From: an uncultured delta proteobacterium | GTDB lineage: Bacteria > RBG-13-61-14 > DRUE01 | DNA length: 7,121 bases | Assembly (NCBI GenBank): GCA_903897985.1 | Contig: CAIUDS010000162.1 | Location: forward strand, 1 to 7,121 | Direction of reading: 5' to 3' | Shown here: in pieces, positions 1 to 6,562 of the stretch | Layout of the letters: every line of letters starts with the position of its first letter | Position numbering within the stretch: the first letter of the stretch is position 1 | Translations under genes and position numbers: made by a program | Notes under the pieces: generated by a model | Seen by the model: the letters and a program-made list of their open reading frames with translations, nothing else | Databases searched by the model: none | Told to the model about the DNA's origin: nothing

Positions 1-782
1 ATGTAAATGCCCTTTTTCTTTGCCCGCGGCTGCAAGCTTTCGATCTCTTTCAAAAAATCCGCGAATTCCTTTTCAGCGAGCGCGAGCTCGCGCGCCGGCT
101 CGCCGGGGAAGGCAAATTCCATGAGCGGGATGTAGCTCACCGCGTCCGCGCCGGCGCTCGCTCCGAAATCCAGGGCCGCTTCCACTTCCCGATAATTGTA
201 GCGGTTCAGGACCAGGGTGAGGGAAAGATAAGGCTTGGCGCCGGATTTTTTGTCGCGCTCCTTGCGGAGCAGCTTGAGGCCCTGGCAAATTTTTTCCAGG
301 TTGGTGCCGGGCGTCCCGCTTTGCTTTTCAAAGCCGGATTCGGACCCGGCGTTGACGCTGACGGAAATGCGGTCGAGGCCCGAGGCCGCAAGCGCTCCGG
401 CGAATTTTTCGAGCAGGAGTCCGTTGGTGACCAGGGCGATTTCGGCCGCGGGGAAGGTCCGGCGGAGCAGGAAAATCACGGTCATGATCCTTTGATACAG
501 GAGCGGTTCGCCGCCGGTGATATGGATGCGCTTGAGCCCGCCCATGCGATAGAGGTCATCCATCAGCCGGTCCAGGATTCCGAAGTTCATATCGGTTTCC
601 GGTTGCAGCCATCGGGGCGCGAACTTTTCGCTGCCCGCTTTGCTCACCAAGTGGGGCGGGCAGAAAACGCACGCGGCATTGCACCGGGTGGTGGGCAGGA
701 TTTGCAGGTCCACCGGACCCTGGCTGACCTGTCCCTGTTTAACCGCCTGGCGTAAATAATCTATGGACTCTTTGCTGAACAA
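1..782 (-). CDS. Radical SAM protein, N-terminal 260 residues (3' end beyond window)
   Basis: This is a radical SAM enzyme, expected to bind a [4Fe-4S] cluster and cleave S-adenosylmethionine to a 5'-deoxyadenosyl radical; its substrate cannot be read from the sequence. Counting from the TTG at 782-780, the cluster motif CNAACVFC is at residues 34-41 (C34, C38, C41), followed by PP. The SAM-binding GGEP is at 90-93, TNG at 119-121 and a barrel strand ISVSVNAGSE at about 139-148. The frame stays open to position 1, so the C-terminus, including any SPASM domain, is not visible. The first in-frame ATG (residue 65) lies after the cysteine motif, so the start must be a non-ATG codon further upstream. 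TTG 782 has GAGAGG five bases upstream. TTG 803 overlaps the preceding stop as TTGA, but its AGGAG abuts it with no spacer. GTG 713 would cut close to the motif. The gene follows the B12-type radical SAM gene directly and probably shares its transcript. Family membership is secure; the start is uncertain. Confidence 0.85.
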   Translation of the reverse strand, partial: MFSKESIDYLRQAVKQGQVSQGPVDLQILPTTRCNAACVFCPPHLVSKAGSEKFAPRWLQPETDMNFGILDRLMDDLYRMGGLKRIHITGGEPLLYQRIMTVIFLLRRTFPAAEIALVTNGLLLEKFAGALAASGLDRISVSVNAGSESGFEKQSGTPGTNLEKICQGLKLLRKERDKKSGAKPYLSLTLVLNRYNYREVEAALDFGASAGADAVSYIPLMEFAFPGEPARELALAEKEFADFLKEIESLQPRAKKKGIY

Positions 783-799
783 CTCAACCTCTCGGCCTT

Positions 800-2581
800 T
801 CAACTCCTGTTCAAAACCAGCGGGTTCAAAAAACCCGCGGTGTTAAACCGGTTCTTCTCCGGGACCGCGGCCCTGGTCTCCAGTTCGAGCACCAGTTCTC
901 CCGGCGTGAGTCCGGCAAGATCCAACTCGAACTCAAAAAATCCCCGGTCCTCCTTTTTGGCCTTGGCGTCGAGCCGGCGGTGGAACAGTTCCTCCAAAGC
1001 GTTCGCGGTCCTCCCCGCCCTTACCTCGAAAATCACCCCGCCCGGGTCCCCTTTTTCGTAAATGCCCGGGTGCATCATGATCCCGAAATTGAAACTCGCC
1101 GGCGCCGCCGCCGAAAGCTCGAACCGGATCCGGCAGGGCGGATGCATAATCAAGGCTCTCTGTTCCTCTTCGTATATGATAATATATTCCTCGCCGTAAT
1201 AATCCGGCACCGGCGTTTCCTTTTCCGCCCGGTCCATCCCGTCAATCAGATCGAACAGGACCTTGCGGCCCAAGAATTTCCGCTTAAGCGCCTTGCGGTT
1301 CCGGCAGAATTCGCCGAGCCGAACCAGGCGCTGGTGCCAGTTATGAATCTCCGCGGCGGAAAGCGAACTGAACGCCAACACGCTTTCCGGCACAAAATAT
1401 CCGTCCACCACCTCACCTTTAAGATAACCTTTTTCCCGGCAAACTTCATAAAGCCGGGTCCCGGGATAGGGATTGAAAACGCTCACCTGCATGTGGTCCG
1501 GGCAGAGGGCGCGGTTCAAATTATAAGTCGCCAGGACGTCCTCCGGCCCCTCGCCCGGAAGCCCGACCATGTTGAACGACCAGGTCTTGATCCCCGCGGC
1601 TTCGGCCCCTTGAAAGGATTCGAGGATTTCCCGGTCGCTTACCCGGCGGTTCATGAGCTCCCGGCGCACCCGCTCGGACCCGCTCTCGACCCCGATCCGG
1701 ACCATCTCGCAGCCGACCCCGGCGAGCTTCTGAAAAATCTCGCGGTCCACCGTGCCGGCGTGGACATTGATCCGGAACGAGTATTGAAAGCGCCGGGGGT
1801 AACTCTCGAAAAATTCCTCGAGCCATTTGCGGTTGAGGGTGAAAATGTCATCGTTGAAATCGAGCGAGCGGATGCGGTATTTTTTCGCGCACTGTTCGAT
1901 TTCGTCCAGCACATTCCTTACGCTGCGGAGCCGGACATATTTCCCCGAGTCCCGGTAAAGCGCGCGCTTGCCCGAGTTCGCGCAATAGGCGCAGTCAAAC
2001 GGGCAGCCGCGTCCGATCAAAAGGCTCAGCCGCTCGCCGTCCCCATCCAATATTTTCTGGTAGTCGAAAAGTTCGCGGTCCGCAAACGGCAGCGCATCCA
2101 GGTCCTCGACCAGCGCGCACACCGGGTTCTTCCGGACCGAGCCCCCGGTCTTCACCCAAAGATTTTGAATTCCCTGATAGTCCCTTCCCTGCTCGAGCGC
2201 ACCGGCCAGTAGGACCACGGCCTTCTCGCCCTCGCCCACGCAGACCATGTCCAGCTCCGGCTCCGAAAGCACTTCCTCCGGCGCCAAGGACGCATGGATC
2301 CCGCCGCAGATGATCGGAACCTTGGGTAGCGCCGGTTTCAAAGCCCGGGCGATTTTTTTCAGATAGGGGAACTGGTGGGTGGTGCCGCTCAGAGCGATCA
2401 ATCCCGGGTCAAACCGTCTGGTGTCAAAAATCAGTTTTTCCTCGGACCAGGCCTCGGAGAGATAAAACAAAGCGGCCTGGTGCCCGGCCTTTTTGAGCGC
2501 CGCGGATAAATATCCGATCCCGTGCTGGAAGTGGCGGGGCAGGAAGCTGCCGAAATCAGGATATATGAAAAGAACGCGCAT
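800..2581 (-). CDS. B12-binding domain radical SAM protein with extra C-terminal beta-rich domain
   Basis: A 593-residue radical SAM protein of the cobalamin-binding type, a class that includes C- and P-methyltransferases, ring-forming enzymes and thioether-forming enzymes. Residues 1-150 resemble the Rossmann-like B12-binding domain: MRVLFIYPDF at the start, GIGYLSAALKKAGH at 21-34, IICGGIHASLAPEEVL at 90-105 and a VGEGE loop at 115-119. The classical DxHxxG cobalamin-ligand motif is absent, as in many members of this class. The radical SAM core follows, with CPFDCAYC (C193, C197, C200), NDDIF at 243-247, a GVESGSE strand and VGLPGE at 339-344. After a helical linker at about 405-455, residues 483-593 form a predicted beta-rich domain that is not part of the catalytic fold and resembles the tail of the glycosyltransferase encoded at 2816-4258. 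The start is natural for the family, but the Shine-Dalgarno is weak (GAGGG, 13 nt upstream). The gene begins 18 nt after the small cysteine-rich gene. Its role in a glycan locus could be methylation or another modification of a sugar or lipid; this is inference. Confidence 0.92.
   Translation of the reverse strand: MRVLFIYPDFGSFLPRHFQHGIGYLSAALKKAGHQAALFYLSEAWSEEKLIFDTRRFDPGLIALSGTTHQFPYLKKIARALKPALPKVPIICGGIHASLAPEEVLSEPELDMVCVGEGEKAVVLLAGALEQGRDYQGIQNLWVKTGGSVRKNPVCALVEDLDALPFADRELFDYQKILDGDGERLSLLIGRGCPFDCAYCANSGKRALYRDSGKYVRLRSVRNVLDEIEQCAKKYRIRSLDFNDDIFTLNRKWLEEFFESYPRRFQYSFRINVHAGTVDREIFQKLAGVGCEMVRIGVESGSERVRRELMNRRVSDREILESFQGAEAAGIKTWSFNMVGLPGEGPEDVLATYNLNRALCPDHMQVSVFNPYPGTRLYEVCREKGYLKGEVVDGYFVPESVLAFSSLSAAEIHNWHQRLVRLGEFCRNRKALKRKFLGRKVLFDLIDGMDRAEKETPVPDYYGEEYIIIYEEEQRALIMHPPCRIRFELSAAAPASFNFGIMMHPGIYEKGDPGGVIFEVRAGRTANALEELFHRRLDAKAKKEDRGFFEFELDLAGLTPGELVLELETRAAVPEKNRFNTAGFLNPLVLNRS
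820..838 (-). other. Hairpin overlapping the 3' end of the B12 radical SAM gene
   Basis: A perfect 7-bp inverted repeat, GCGGGTT at 820-826 and AACCCGC at 832-838, separated by 5 nt. It lies inside the last codons of the upstream gene and about 40 nt before the likely TTG start of the next. In the minus-strand transcript it is not followed by an uninterrupted U run, so it does not qualify as a standard intrinsic terminator. It could affect ribosome movement or access to the weak start downstream, or be chance in GC-rich coding DNA. Confidence 0.35.
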
Positions 2582-2599
2582 CAGCTTTGCATTGCCCTC

Positions 2600-2794
2600 T
2601 TAAATATGATGCTTGGCAAAGCATACGAAGCTCCGGTCATAGGTGGCCTCGCCGGCCTTGGTGAAGCAGCACGCCGGGAGCTCGTTCATGCGCAAATGAT
2701 AACGCAAACATTCGCAACAGACGCCCTTGCGCGGACACGGCTCATAGGTGCAATTGCAGCCCTTGAGATTTTTTTCTTCCTTGCACTCCTTCAT
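2600..2794 (-). CDS. Small cysteine-rich protein, DUF6485-like
   Basis: A 64-residue protein with ten cysteines at positions 4, 13, 15, 20, 26, 27, 29, 42, 43 and 58. The pattern GCNCTYEPCPRKGVCCEC (12-29), then LRYH (30-33), LPACCF (39-44) and TYDRSF (51-56), matches what I recall of the uncharacterised DUF6485 family of short proteins from anaerobes. The spacing of the cysteines suggests binding of zinc or an iron-sulfur cluster. No signal peptide or membrane segment is visible, so it is probably cytoplasmic. It is preceded by the strongest ribosome-binding site in the window. It sits 21 nt after the glycosyltransferase and 18 nt before the B12-type radical SAM gene, as part of the same transcription unit. 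Function is unknown. A peptide substrate or an accessory protein for one of the radical SAM enzymes is conceivable but unsupported beyond position. Confidence 0.88.
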   Translation of the reverse strand: MKECKEEKNLKGCNCTYEPCPRKGVCCECLRYHLRMNELPACCFTKAGEATYDRSFVCFAKHHI

Positions 2795-2800
2795 TCCTCG

Positions 2801-2808
2801 ACCTCCTC
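2801..2808 (-). promoter_or_regulatory. Strong Shine-Dalgarno for the small cysteine-rich gene
   Basis: On the minus strand this reads GAGGAGGT, a nearly full complement of the 16S rRNA 3' end, placed six bases before the ATG at 2794. It fixes that start and is much better than the sites before the other genes here. It suggests that the small protein is made in larger amounts than its neighbours from the same transcript. Confidence 0.85.
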
Positions 2809-2815
2809 AAGATTT

Positions 2816-4258
2816 TCAGGGATGGCGGAACTGCGCCGGATTTGCGAACCGCTCCGCCCTGCGCGCCAGGAAACTTTTCCAACTGAAGCCCGGCCGCTCA
2901 TCCCGGAATACGATCCTGGGCGCGGCCCAGCCGGCCCAGCCATGTTTTTCGTCCGCAGAAGCCGTAACCAGGCTGAGCTTGACCTCCCGGCCCTTCCAGG
3001 GTTCAAGCGAAATAGAGAATTCTTTCCATCCTTTCAGGTTCTCCGCATTCATTTCCAGCCGTTGCCGGAAAACGGGCTCCTGGTCTATCGCGACCATGAA
3101 GTCAACCGGCTCGGTCCGGACCTTGAACGCCTCGGGCTTGATCCCGATCCCGAACCGGAGTTCGGAATTTTTCCTCGCCTTCACCTTATAATTTATTATG
3201 GCCAAAGGTTGGGCCAGAATCACCTTTTGGTGACAATCGCCCAGGGCAAAGGCGGTTAGGGCCACCCGCTCGCGGGCGTTCTTCGGAAAAAGCTCGGCCC
3301 GAGAAAATAGTTTAACCAAGTCAAGACCGGCTGACGGCCAAGGCTCGAGCGCCGCCAAATACCTGCCCAGGACCTCGAACCCGCAAATCGAGGGGGCCTT
3401 GAGCATGGCAACGGCCTTCTCGGCAAAACCCGCGGGCTCGGCCATCAGGTCCTTGAGCATTTGACGGACGCTGTAAAAGAATCCCGCGAGGGCCTGGCCG
3501 AGGCCGGGGTAATAAACCTGGCCGAAATATTTGGCCGCGGCCTTCTGGTCCACCCAGCCCCGGCGGAAGAGATAGCGGCCGCTTTCTGAATGCGAATGCT
3601 CGGCCACTGACTCGGGCTCGAACACAATCTTCCAGCCTTGCAGCAGGCAGTCTCGGCTCCAGACCAGGTCTTCGGCCCAGGCCGCGTCCGGGATCGGAAT
3701 TTTTTCGAGCGCGGATTTCTTGCGCAGCGAACTCACATCGTCAAAATCGCAAAAGGCGATCCGGTCGAGCGGGTCCATCAGCCAGTAATCTTCGGCCTTT
3801 TTCAGCTCGGCCTCGGCCGGCTCCGCACTCGAGACTTTTCTTTTCTTCAACCGAATTTTTTCGAGCAGACCCGCGGCTTGGCGCGGGACCTGGCGGCCAT
3901 AACCCCCCGCGATCCGGTCGTCCTTTTGGGCGGCCTCCACCAGCTTCCGGAGCCAGCGGTTGTCAGCCGGGCGGGCGTCCGCGACCAGGTAAATCAGGAA
4001 TTCGCCATGCGCCTGTTCGGAGGCGAATTGGCGGGTCCGGCCGTGGCCGAATTCAGCGGCTTTGACCTCGAGCAGGCGGAGCGGATGGTCCTTGGCGAAC
4101 TCGCGCGCGATTTGCCGGGTGCGGTCTTGCGAGCCGGAATCCACCACCAAGACCTCGAACTCGAAACCGGTCTGCTGGGAGAAGACCGCTTCCAGGCAGG
4201 ACCCGAGATTTTTTTCTTCATTGAGGACGGGAATGATGACGCTGGCGAGCAAACCCAT
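2816..4258 (-). CDS. Family 2 glycosyltransferase (rhamnosyltransferase-like) with C-terminal beta-rich domain
   Basis: A 480-residue glycosyltransferase of the GT-A fold, expected to move a sugar from a nucleotide donor to a growing surface glycan at the cytoplasmic membrane face. The N-terminal domain has SVIIPVLNEEKNL (6-18) and VVDSGSQDRT (38-47, nucleotide-binding D40). FGHGRTRQFA (70-79) corresponds to the FNHGxTRN-type motif of rhamnosyltransferase-like members, and VADARP (92-97) supplies the metal-binding Asp (D94). AEDLVWSRD (195-203) is the likely catalytic acidic site and HSHS is at 221-224. Residues 228-340 are helical. Residues 350-451 form a separate beta-rich domain ending in HGWAGWAAPRIVF, which resembles the C-terminal domain of the B12 radical SAM protein encoded downstream. 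There is no clear membrane helix. The ATG directly abuts the TAA of the preceding radical SAM/SPASM gene, suggesting translational coupling. Donor sugar and linkage cannot be assigned; the rhamnosyltransferase link is by motif only. Confidence 0.92.
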   Translation of the reverse strand: MGLLASVIIPVLNEEKNLGSCLEAVFSQQTGFEFEVLVVDSGSQDRTRQIAREFAKDHPLRLLEVKAAEFGHGRTRQFASEQAHGEFLIYLVADARPADNRWLRKLVEAAQKDDRIAGGYGRQVPRQAAGLLEKIRLKKRKVSSAEPAEAELKKAEDYWLMDPLDRIAFCDFDDVSSLRKKSALEKIPIPDAAWAEDLVWSRDCLLQGWKIVFEPESVAEHSHSESGRYLFRRGWVDQKAAAKYFGQVYYPGLGQALAGFFYSVRQMLKDLMAEPAGFAEKAVAMLKAPSICGFEVLGRYLAALEPWPSAGLDLVKLFSRAELFPKNARERVALTAFALGDCHQKVILAQPLAIINYKVKARKNSELRFGIGIKPEAFKVRTEPVDFMVAIDQEPVFRQRLEMNAENLKGWKEFSISLEPWKGREVKLSLVTASADEKHGWAGWAAPRIVFRDERPGFSWKSFLARRAERFANPAQFRHP

Positions 4259-5326
4259 TTATTGTCCCATCAAATCCAGGTTGAACCAGGGGCTGCGCGC
4301 CTCGGCCAGGCAGCGCGAGCAGGCCGCGGGATAGCGGCCCGCAACGATCTCGGACCGGAATTTCTGATAGACCGGCCCGTTCCAAATCGAGGAGAAATCA
4401 CTCTCCTTGAGCGAGCCCATTTTGTCCGGCGTGCCGCAGCAGAGAAAAACCCTTCCGTCGGTCCTCACCCCGAAATTGATCCAAGGCTGCGCGCACCGCG
4501 GCGGCGCCGTGAGCTCCTCCAGGTAGTGGCTGGAAAAAACCATGCGGCCCTTGGCCTGCCCCGCGAGTTTCTTGAGGGTCTTGAGCAGGTCCTCATCGCA
4601 CGGGACATAATTATTCTGAAAAAATTCCTGGTAGGCCGGGTCGAAACTGAAAATGGGGGAGAGCGGCTCGATCACGAGGTGATTGATCCCGAGGGTGTAT
4701 GCGAACTGGACCAGCCCGAACAACTCGTCCCGGTTTTCCTTCATCAGGGTGAACTGCATATTGAGATAAGGCTTGTCCACTCCGAGCTTTCGTTTCTGGT
4801 CCTGGATCAGGATGATCCCCTCGAGCGCCTGGCTGAGTTCGGCGCCTTTGCGGATGGCGCGGTATTTTTCCGGACTCGTGGCGTCAATGGAAAAGGAGAT
4901 GGTGTTGATGGAAAGCTTGACCAGGTGCAGGGCGATTTCGGGCGTGATCAGGGTGCCGTTGGTGTTAAAAATGATTTCCGGCTCGTAGCTCCGGACCAGT
5001 TCGAGCAAACTGATGAAGTAGGGATGGAGGAACGGCTCTCCGCCGCCGCTCATGAAACATCGGAGCGCATAGGAAAGCGGCTCGGCCATGGCCTCGACCA
5101 GGCTGAGGTCCAGGAATTTTTCCTCGTATTGGTAGTCGCGCACGCCCATGGCCACCGGGCACATGGGACAGGCCAGGTTGCAGGCGCTGGTCGGCTCGAG
5201 ATAAAGCGCGAGCGGAAAATGCGAGACCCGGGTCACGCCCGCGTTCCAGTTCTGGATCGCGCCGGCCAGGTTCGCGCTCCGCTTTTCCGAAAGGGTTTTC
5301 TTGATCTTTCCCGGCATAAGGTTCAC
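4259..5326 (-). CDS. Radical SAM/SPASM domain protein
   Basis: A 355-residue radical SAM protein with a SPASM-type C-terminus. The cluster motif CNLACPMC is at residues 49-56 (C49, C53, C56), the SAM-binding GGGEP at 94-98, NTNGTLI at 121-127 and a barrel strand ISFSIDA at 143-149. The C-terminal region has C278, a turn TDGRVFLCCG (C296, C297), GSL then SIWNG at 313-317, and C336 and C339 in CSRC. This is the usual SPASM layout for holding one or more auxiliary iron-sulfur clusters. The GTG start overlaps the stop of the ATPase gene as GTGA and has GGAAG a few bases upstream; an ATG three codons later (5317) is an alternative. SPASM proteins include peptide maturases, enzyme-activating enzymes and sugar- or alcohol-oxidising enzymes. 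Members of this general type are common in polysaccharide loci, but the substrate here is unknown. Confidence 0.92.
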   Translation of the reverse strand: MNLMPGKIKKTLSEKRSANLAGAIQNWNAGVTRVSHFPLALYLEPTSACNLACPMCPVAMGVRDYQYEEKFLDLSLVEAMAEPLSYALRCFMSGGGEPFLHPYFISLLELVRSYEPEIIFNTNGTLITPEIALHLVKLSINTISFSIDATSPEKYRAIRKGAELSQALEGIILIQDQKRKLGVDKPYLNMQFTLMKENRDELFGLVQFAYTLGINHLVIEPLSPIFSFDPAYQEFFQNNYVPCDEDLLKTLKKLAGQAKGRMVFSSHYLEELTAPPRCAQPWINFGVRTDGRVFLCCGTPDKMGSLKESDFSSIWNGPVYQKFRSEIVAGRYPAACSRCLAEARSPWFNLDLMGQ

Positions 5327-6561
5327 CCGATCTTCCAGACGCAGGGGTTGACAAAAACCCCGCGGTCTATTATTTTGCCCGGCCCGATTTCAAACCGGAC
5401 CACATCGAAAACCTCATCCACCGCCAGAGCGGCCCCGCTCTTGCCCGAAAAAATATTCACCGATAGTTGATACCGGCCGGGCAGGAGCGGGTTCTGAAAT
5501 TGGTATTTTACCACACCGGAGCGGCCCGCGGGAATGGGACCCGCCAGTTCGTTTTCCACCCTGCGGCTGAATTCATCCTCCGGCCCCGCGGCGCATTCCT
5601 GGTTGGTGCTCAGGACCAGCACGCCGTCGCTCCGAAAAATATTGACGCCGAACAGCGGCTCCTTGATTTCGCTCTCCGCCCGGTAGCTAAACTCGATTTC
5701 AATCGGCTCGCCCGTCCGGAAAATCGCGGCCTCCCGACCCTGCCCGTTCCGCATCCGGACCGCGACAATTTTTGCCTCGCCGCTCCCTCTCCGCTTCCAC
5801 TCCCCCTCGGGTTTGATTTTGACCGAGCCTATCGCTTCCCGATAGATTTCGTCAAGATACGATTCGATGACCTCGCCGGCCGGACCGATTTTCCGCAGTT
5901 CGCCTTTCTCGAGATAAGCCGCGCGGTCGCATAGTCCGCGCACCATGGTCAGGTCATGCGACGCGATCATCATGGCCACGCCCTGCTCCTTGAACTCGAG
6001 CATGCGACGCAGGCATTTGGAGCGGAAGTATTCGTCGCCCACGGCCAGGGCCTCGTCAATGAGGAACAGGTCGGGCGCGAGGGCCTGGGCCAGGGAAAAA
6101 CCGAGCCGGAGATACATTCCATCCGAATAGGTCCGGACCGGGAGCTCGCTGAATTCCCCCAGCTCGGAAAATTCAAGCATGTCCTCGACTTTGCGCTCAA
6201 GCTCCTGCGCCTCGAAGCCCGCGATCATGCCGTTGAGCCGGAGGTTCTCGCGGCCGGTGAATTCGGGATGGAACCCGCTCCCCAGCTCGAGCAGCGAGGC
6301 CGCCTTCCCCCCGATCTCGACCGAGCCCGAACTGGCCGGGCTGATCCCGGCCACGATCCGAAGCAGCGACGACTTGCCCGCGCCGTTCTTGCCGATGATC
6401 CCCAGGCACTCCCCCTTTTTCATTTCCAGGCTCAGGTCCTTGAGCGCGAGCACTTGCTTGGAGAAAGTCCGCGCGCCCAGGCTCAATTTTTCGTAAAGCC
6501 AGTGCCGGGGCCTTTGGTAGACCTTGAAGGTCTTGCTCAGATTTTTTATGATGACCATCAT
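5323..6561 (-). CDS. wzt: ABC transporter ATPase for polysaccharide export, Wzt-like with C-terminal glycan-binding domain
   Basis: A 412-residue ATPase that would power export of a lipid-linked polysaccharide through the permease encoded just upstream. Counted from the ATG at 6561, Walker A GKNGAGKS is at 57-64, the Q-loop region LELGSGFHPEFTGRENL at 91-107 and the signature YSDGM at 145-149 followed by LRLGFS. Walker B LFLIDEALAVGD is at 165-176 and the switch histidine is H202 in ASHDLT. YSDGM in place of LSGGQ is typical of the Wzt/TagH class. After a linker, residues 261-412 form the Wzt C-terminal beta-sandwich (FRTGEPIEIEFSY at 281-293, LFGVNIFRSDG at 303-313, PGRYQLSVNIFS at 361-372). 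In O9a-type and similar systems this domain binds the chain or its capped end. An in-frame TTG at 6600 would lengthen the protein by 13 residues inside the permease gene. The ATG at 6561, one base after the permease stop, is preferred because MMVIIKNLSKTF is the natural start of the fold; a second ATG follows immediately. Confidence 0.93.
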   Translation of the reverse strand: MMVIIKNLSKTFKVYQRPRHWLYEKLSLGARTFSKQVLALKDLSLEMKKGECLGIIGKNGAGKSSLLRIVAGISPASSGSVEIGGKAASLLELGSGFHPEFTGRENLRLNGMIAGFEAQELERKVEDMLEFSELGEFSELPVRTYSDGMYLRLGFSLAQALAPDLFLIDEALAVGDEYFRSKCLRRMLEFKEQGVAMMIASHDLTMVRGLCDRAAYLEKGELRKIGPAGEVIESYLDEIYREAIGSVKIKPEGEWKRRGSGEAKIVAVRMRNGQGREAAIFRTGEPIEIEFSYRAESEIKEPLFGVNIFRSDGVLVLSTNQECAAGPEDEFSRRVENELAGPIPAGRSGVVKYQFQNPLLPGRYQLSVNIFSGKSGAALAVDEVFDVVRFEIGPGKIIDRGVFVNPCVWKIG

Positions 6562-6562
6562 T

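Noticed and set aside
80..93. A perfect 14-bp palindrome, GCGCGAGCTCGCGC
   Set aside because: It falls inside a coding stretch of Ala, Arg, Glu and Leu codons and is explained by GC-rich codon choice; no second copy or operator context is seen.
321..755. A 144-codon open frame on the plus strand
   Set aside because: It is antisense to the radical SAM gene at 1-782, whose CNAACVFC and GGEP motifs show that the minus strand is coding.
980..2212. A 410-codon open frame on the plus strand
   Set aside because: It is antisense to the B12 radical SAM gene, with low-complexity Arg/Pro/Ala/Val-rich content and no family features; a compositional shadow.
2600..2794. The small cysteine-rich protein as a RiPP precursor for a neighbouring radical SAM enzyme
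   Set aside because: No leader/core division, Gly-rich cleavage site or dedicated protease is seen, and the whole sequence matches a DUF6485-like family pattern; kept only as a remote possibility.
3638..5470. A 610-codon open frame on the plus strand
   Set aside because: It lies antisense to three well-supported genes (glycosyltransferase, radical SAM/SPASM and ATPase). Its translation has no recognisable motif, and GC-rich codon use on the true strand readily produces long stop-free antisense frames.
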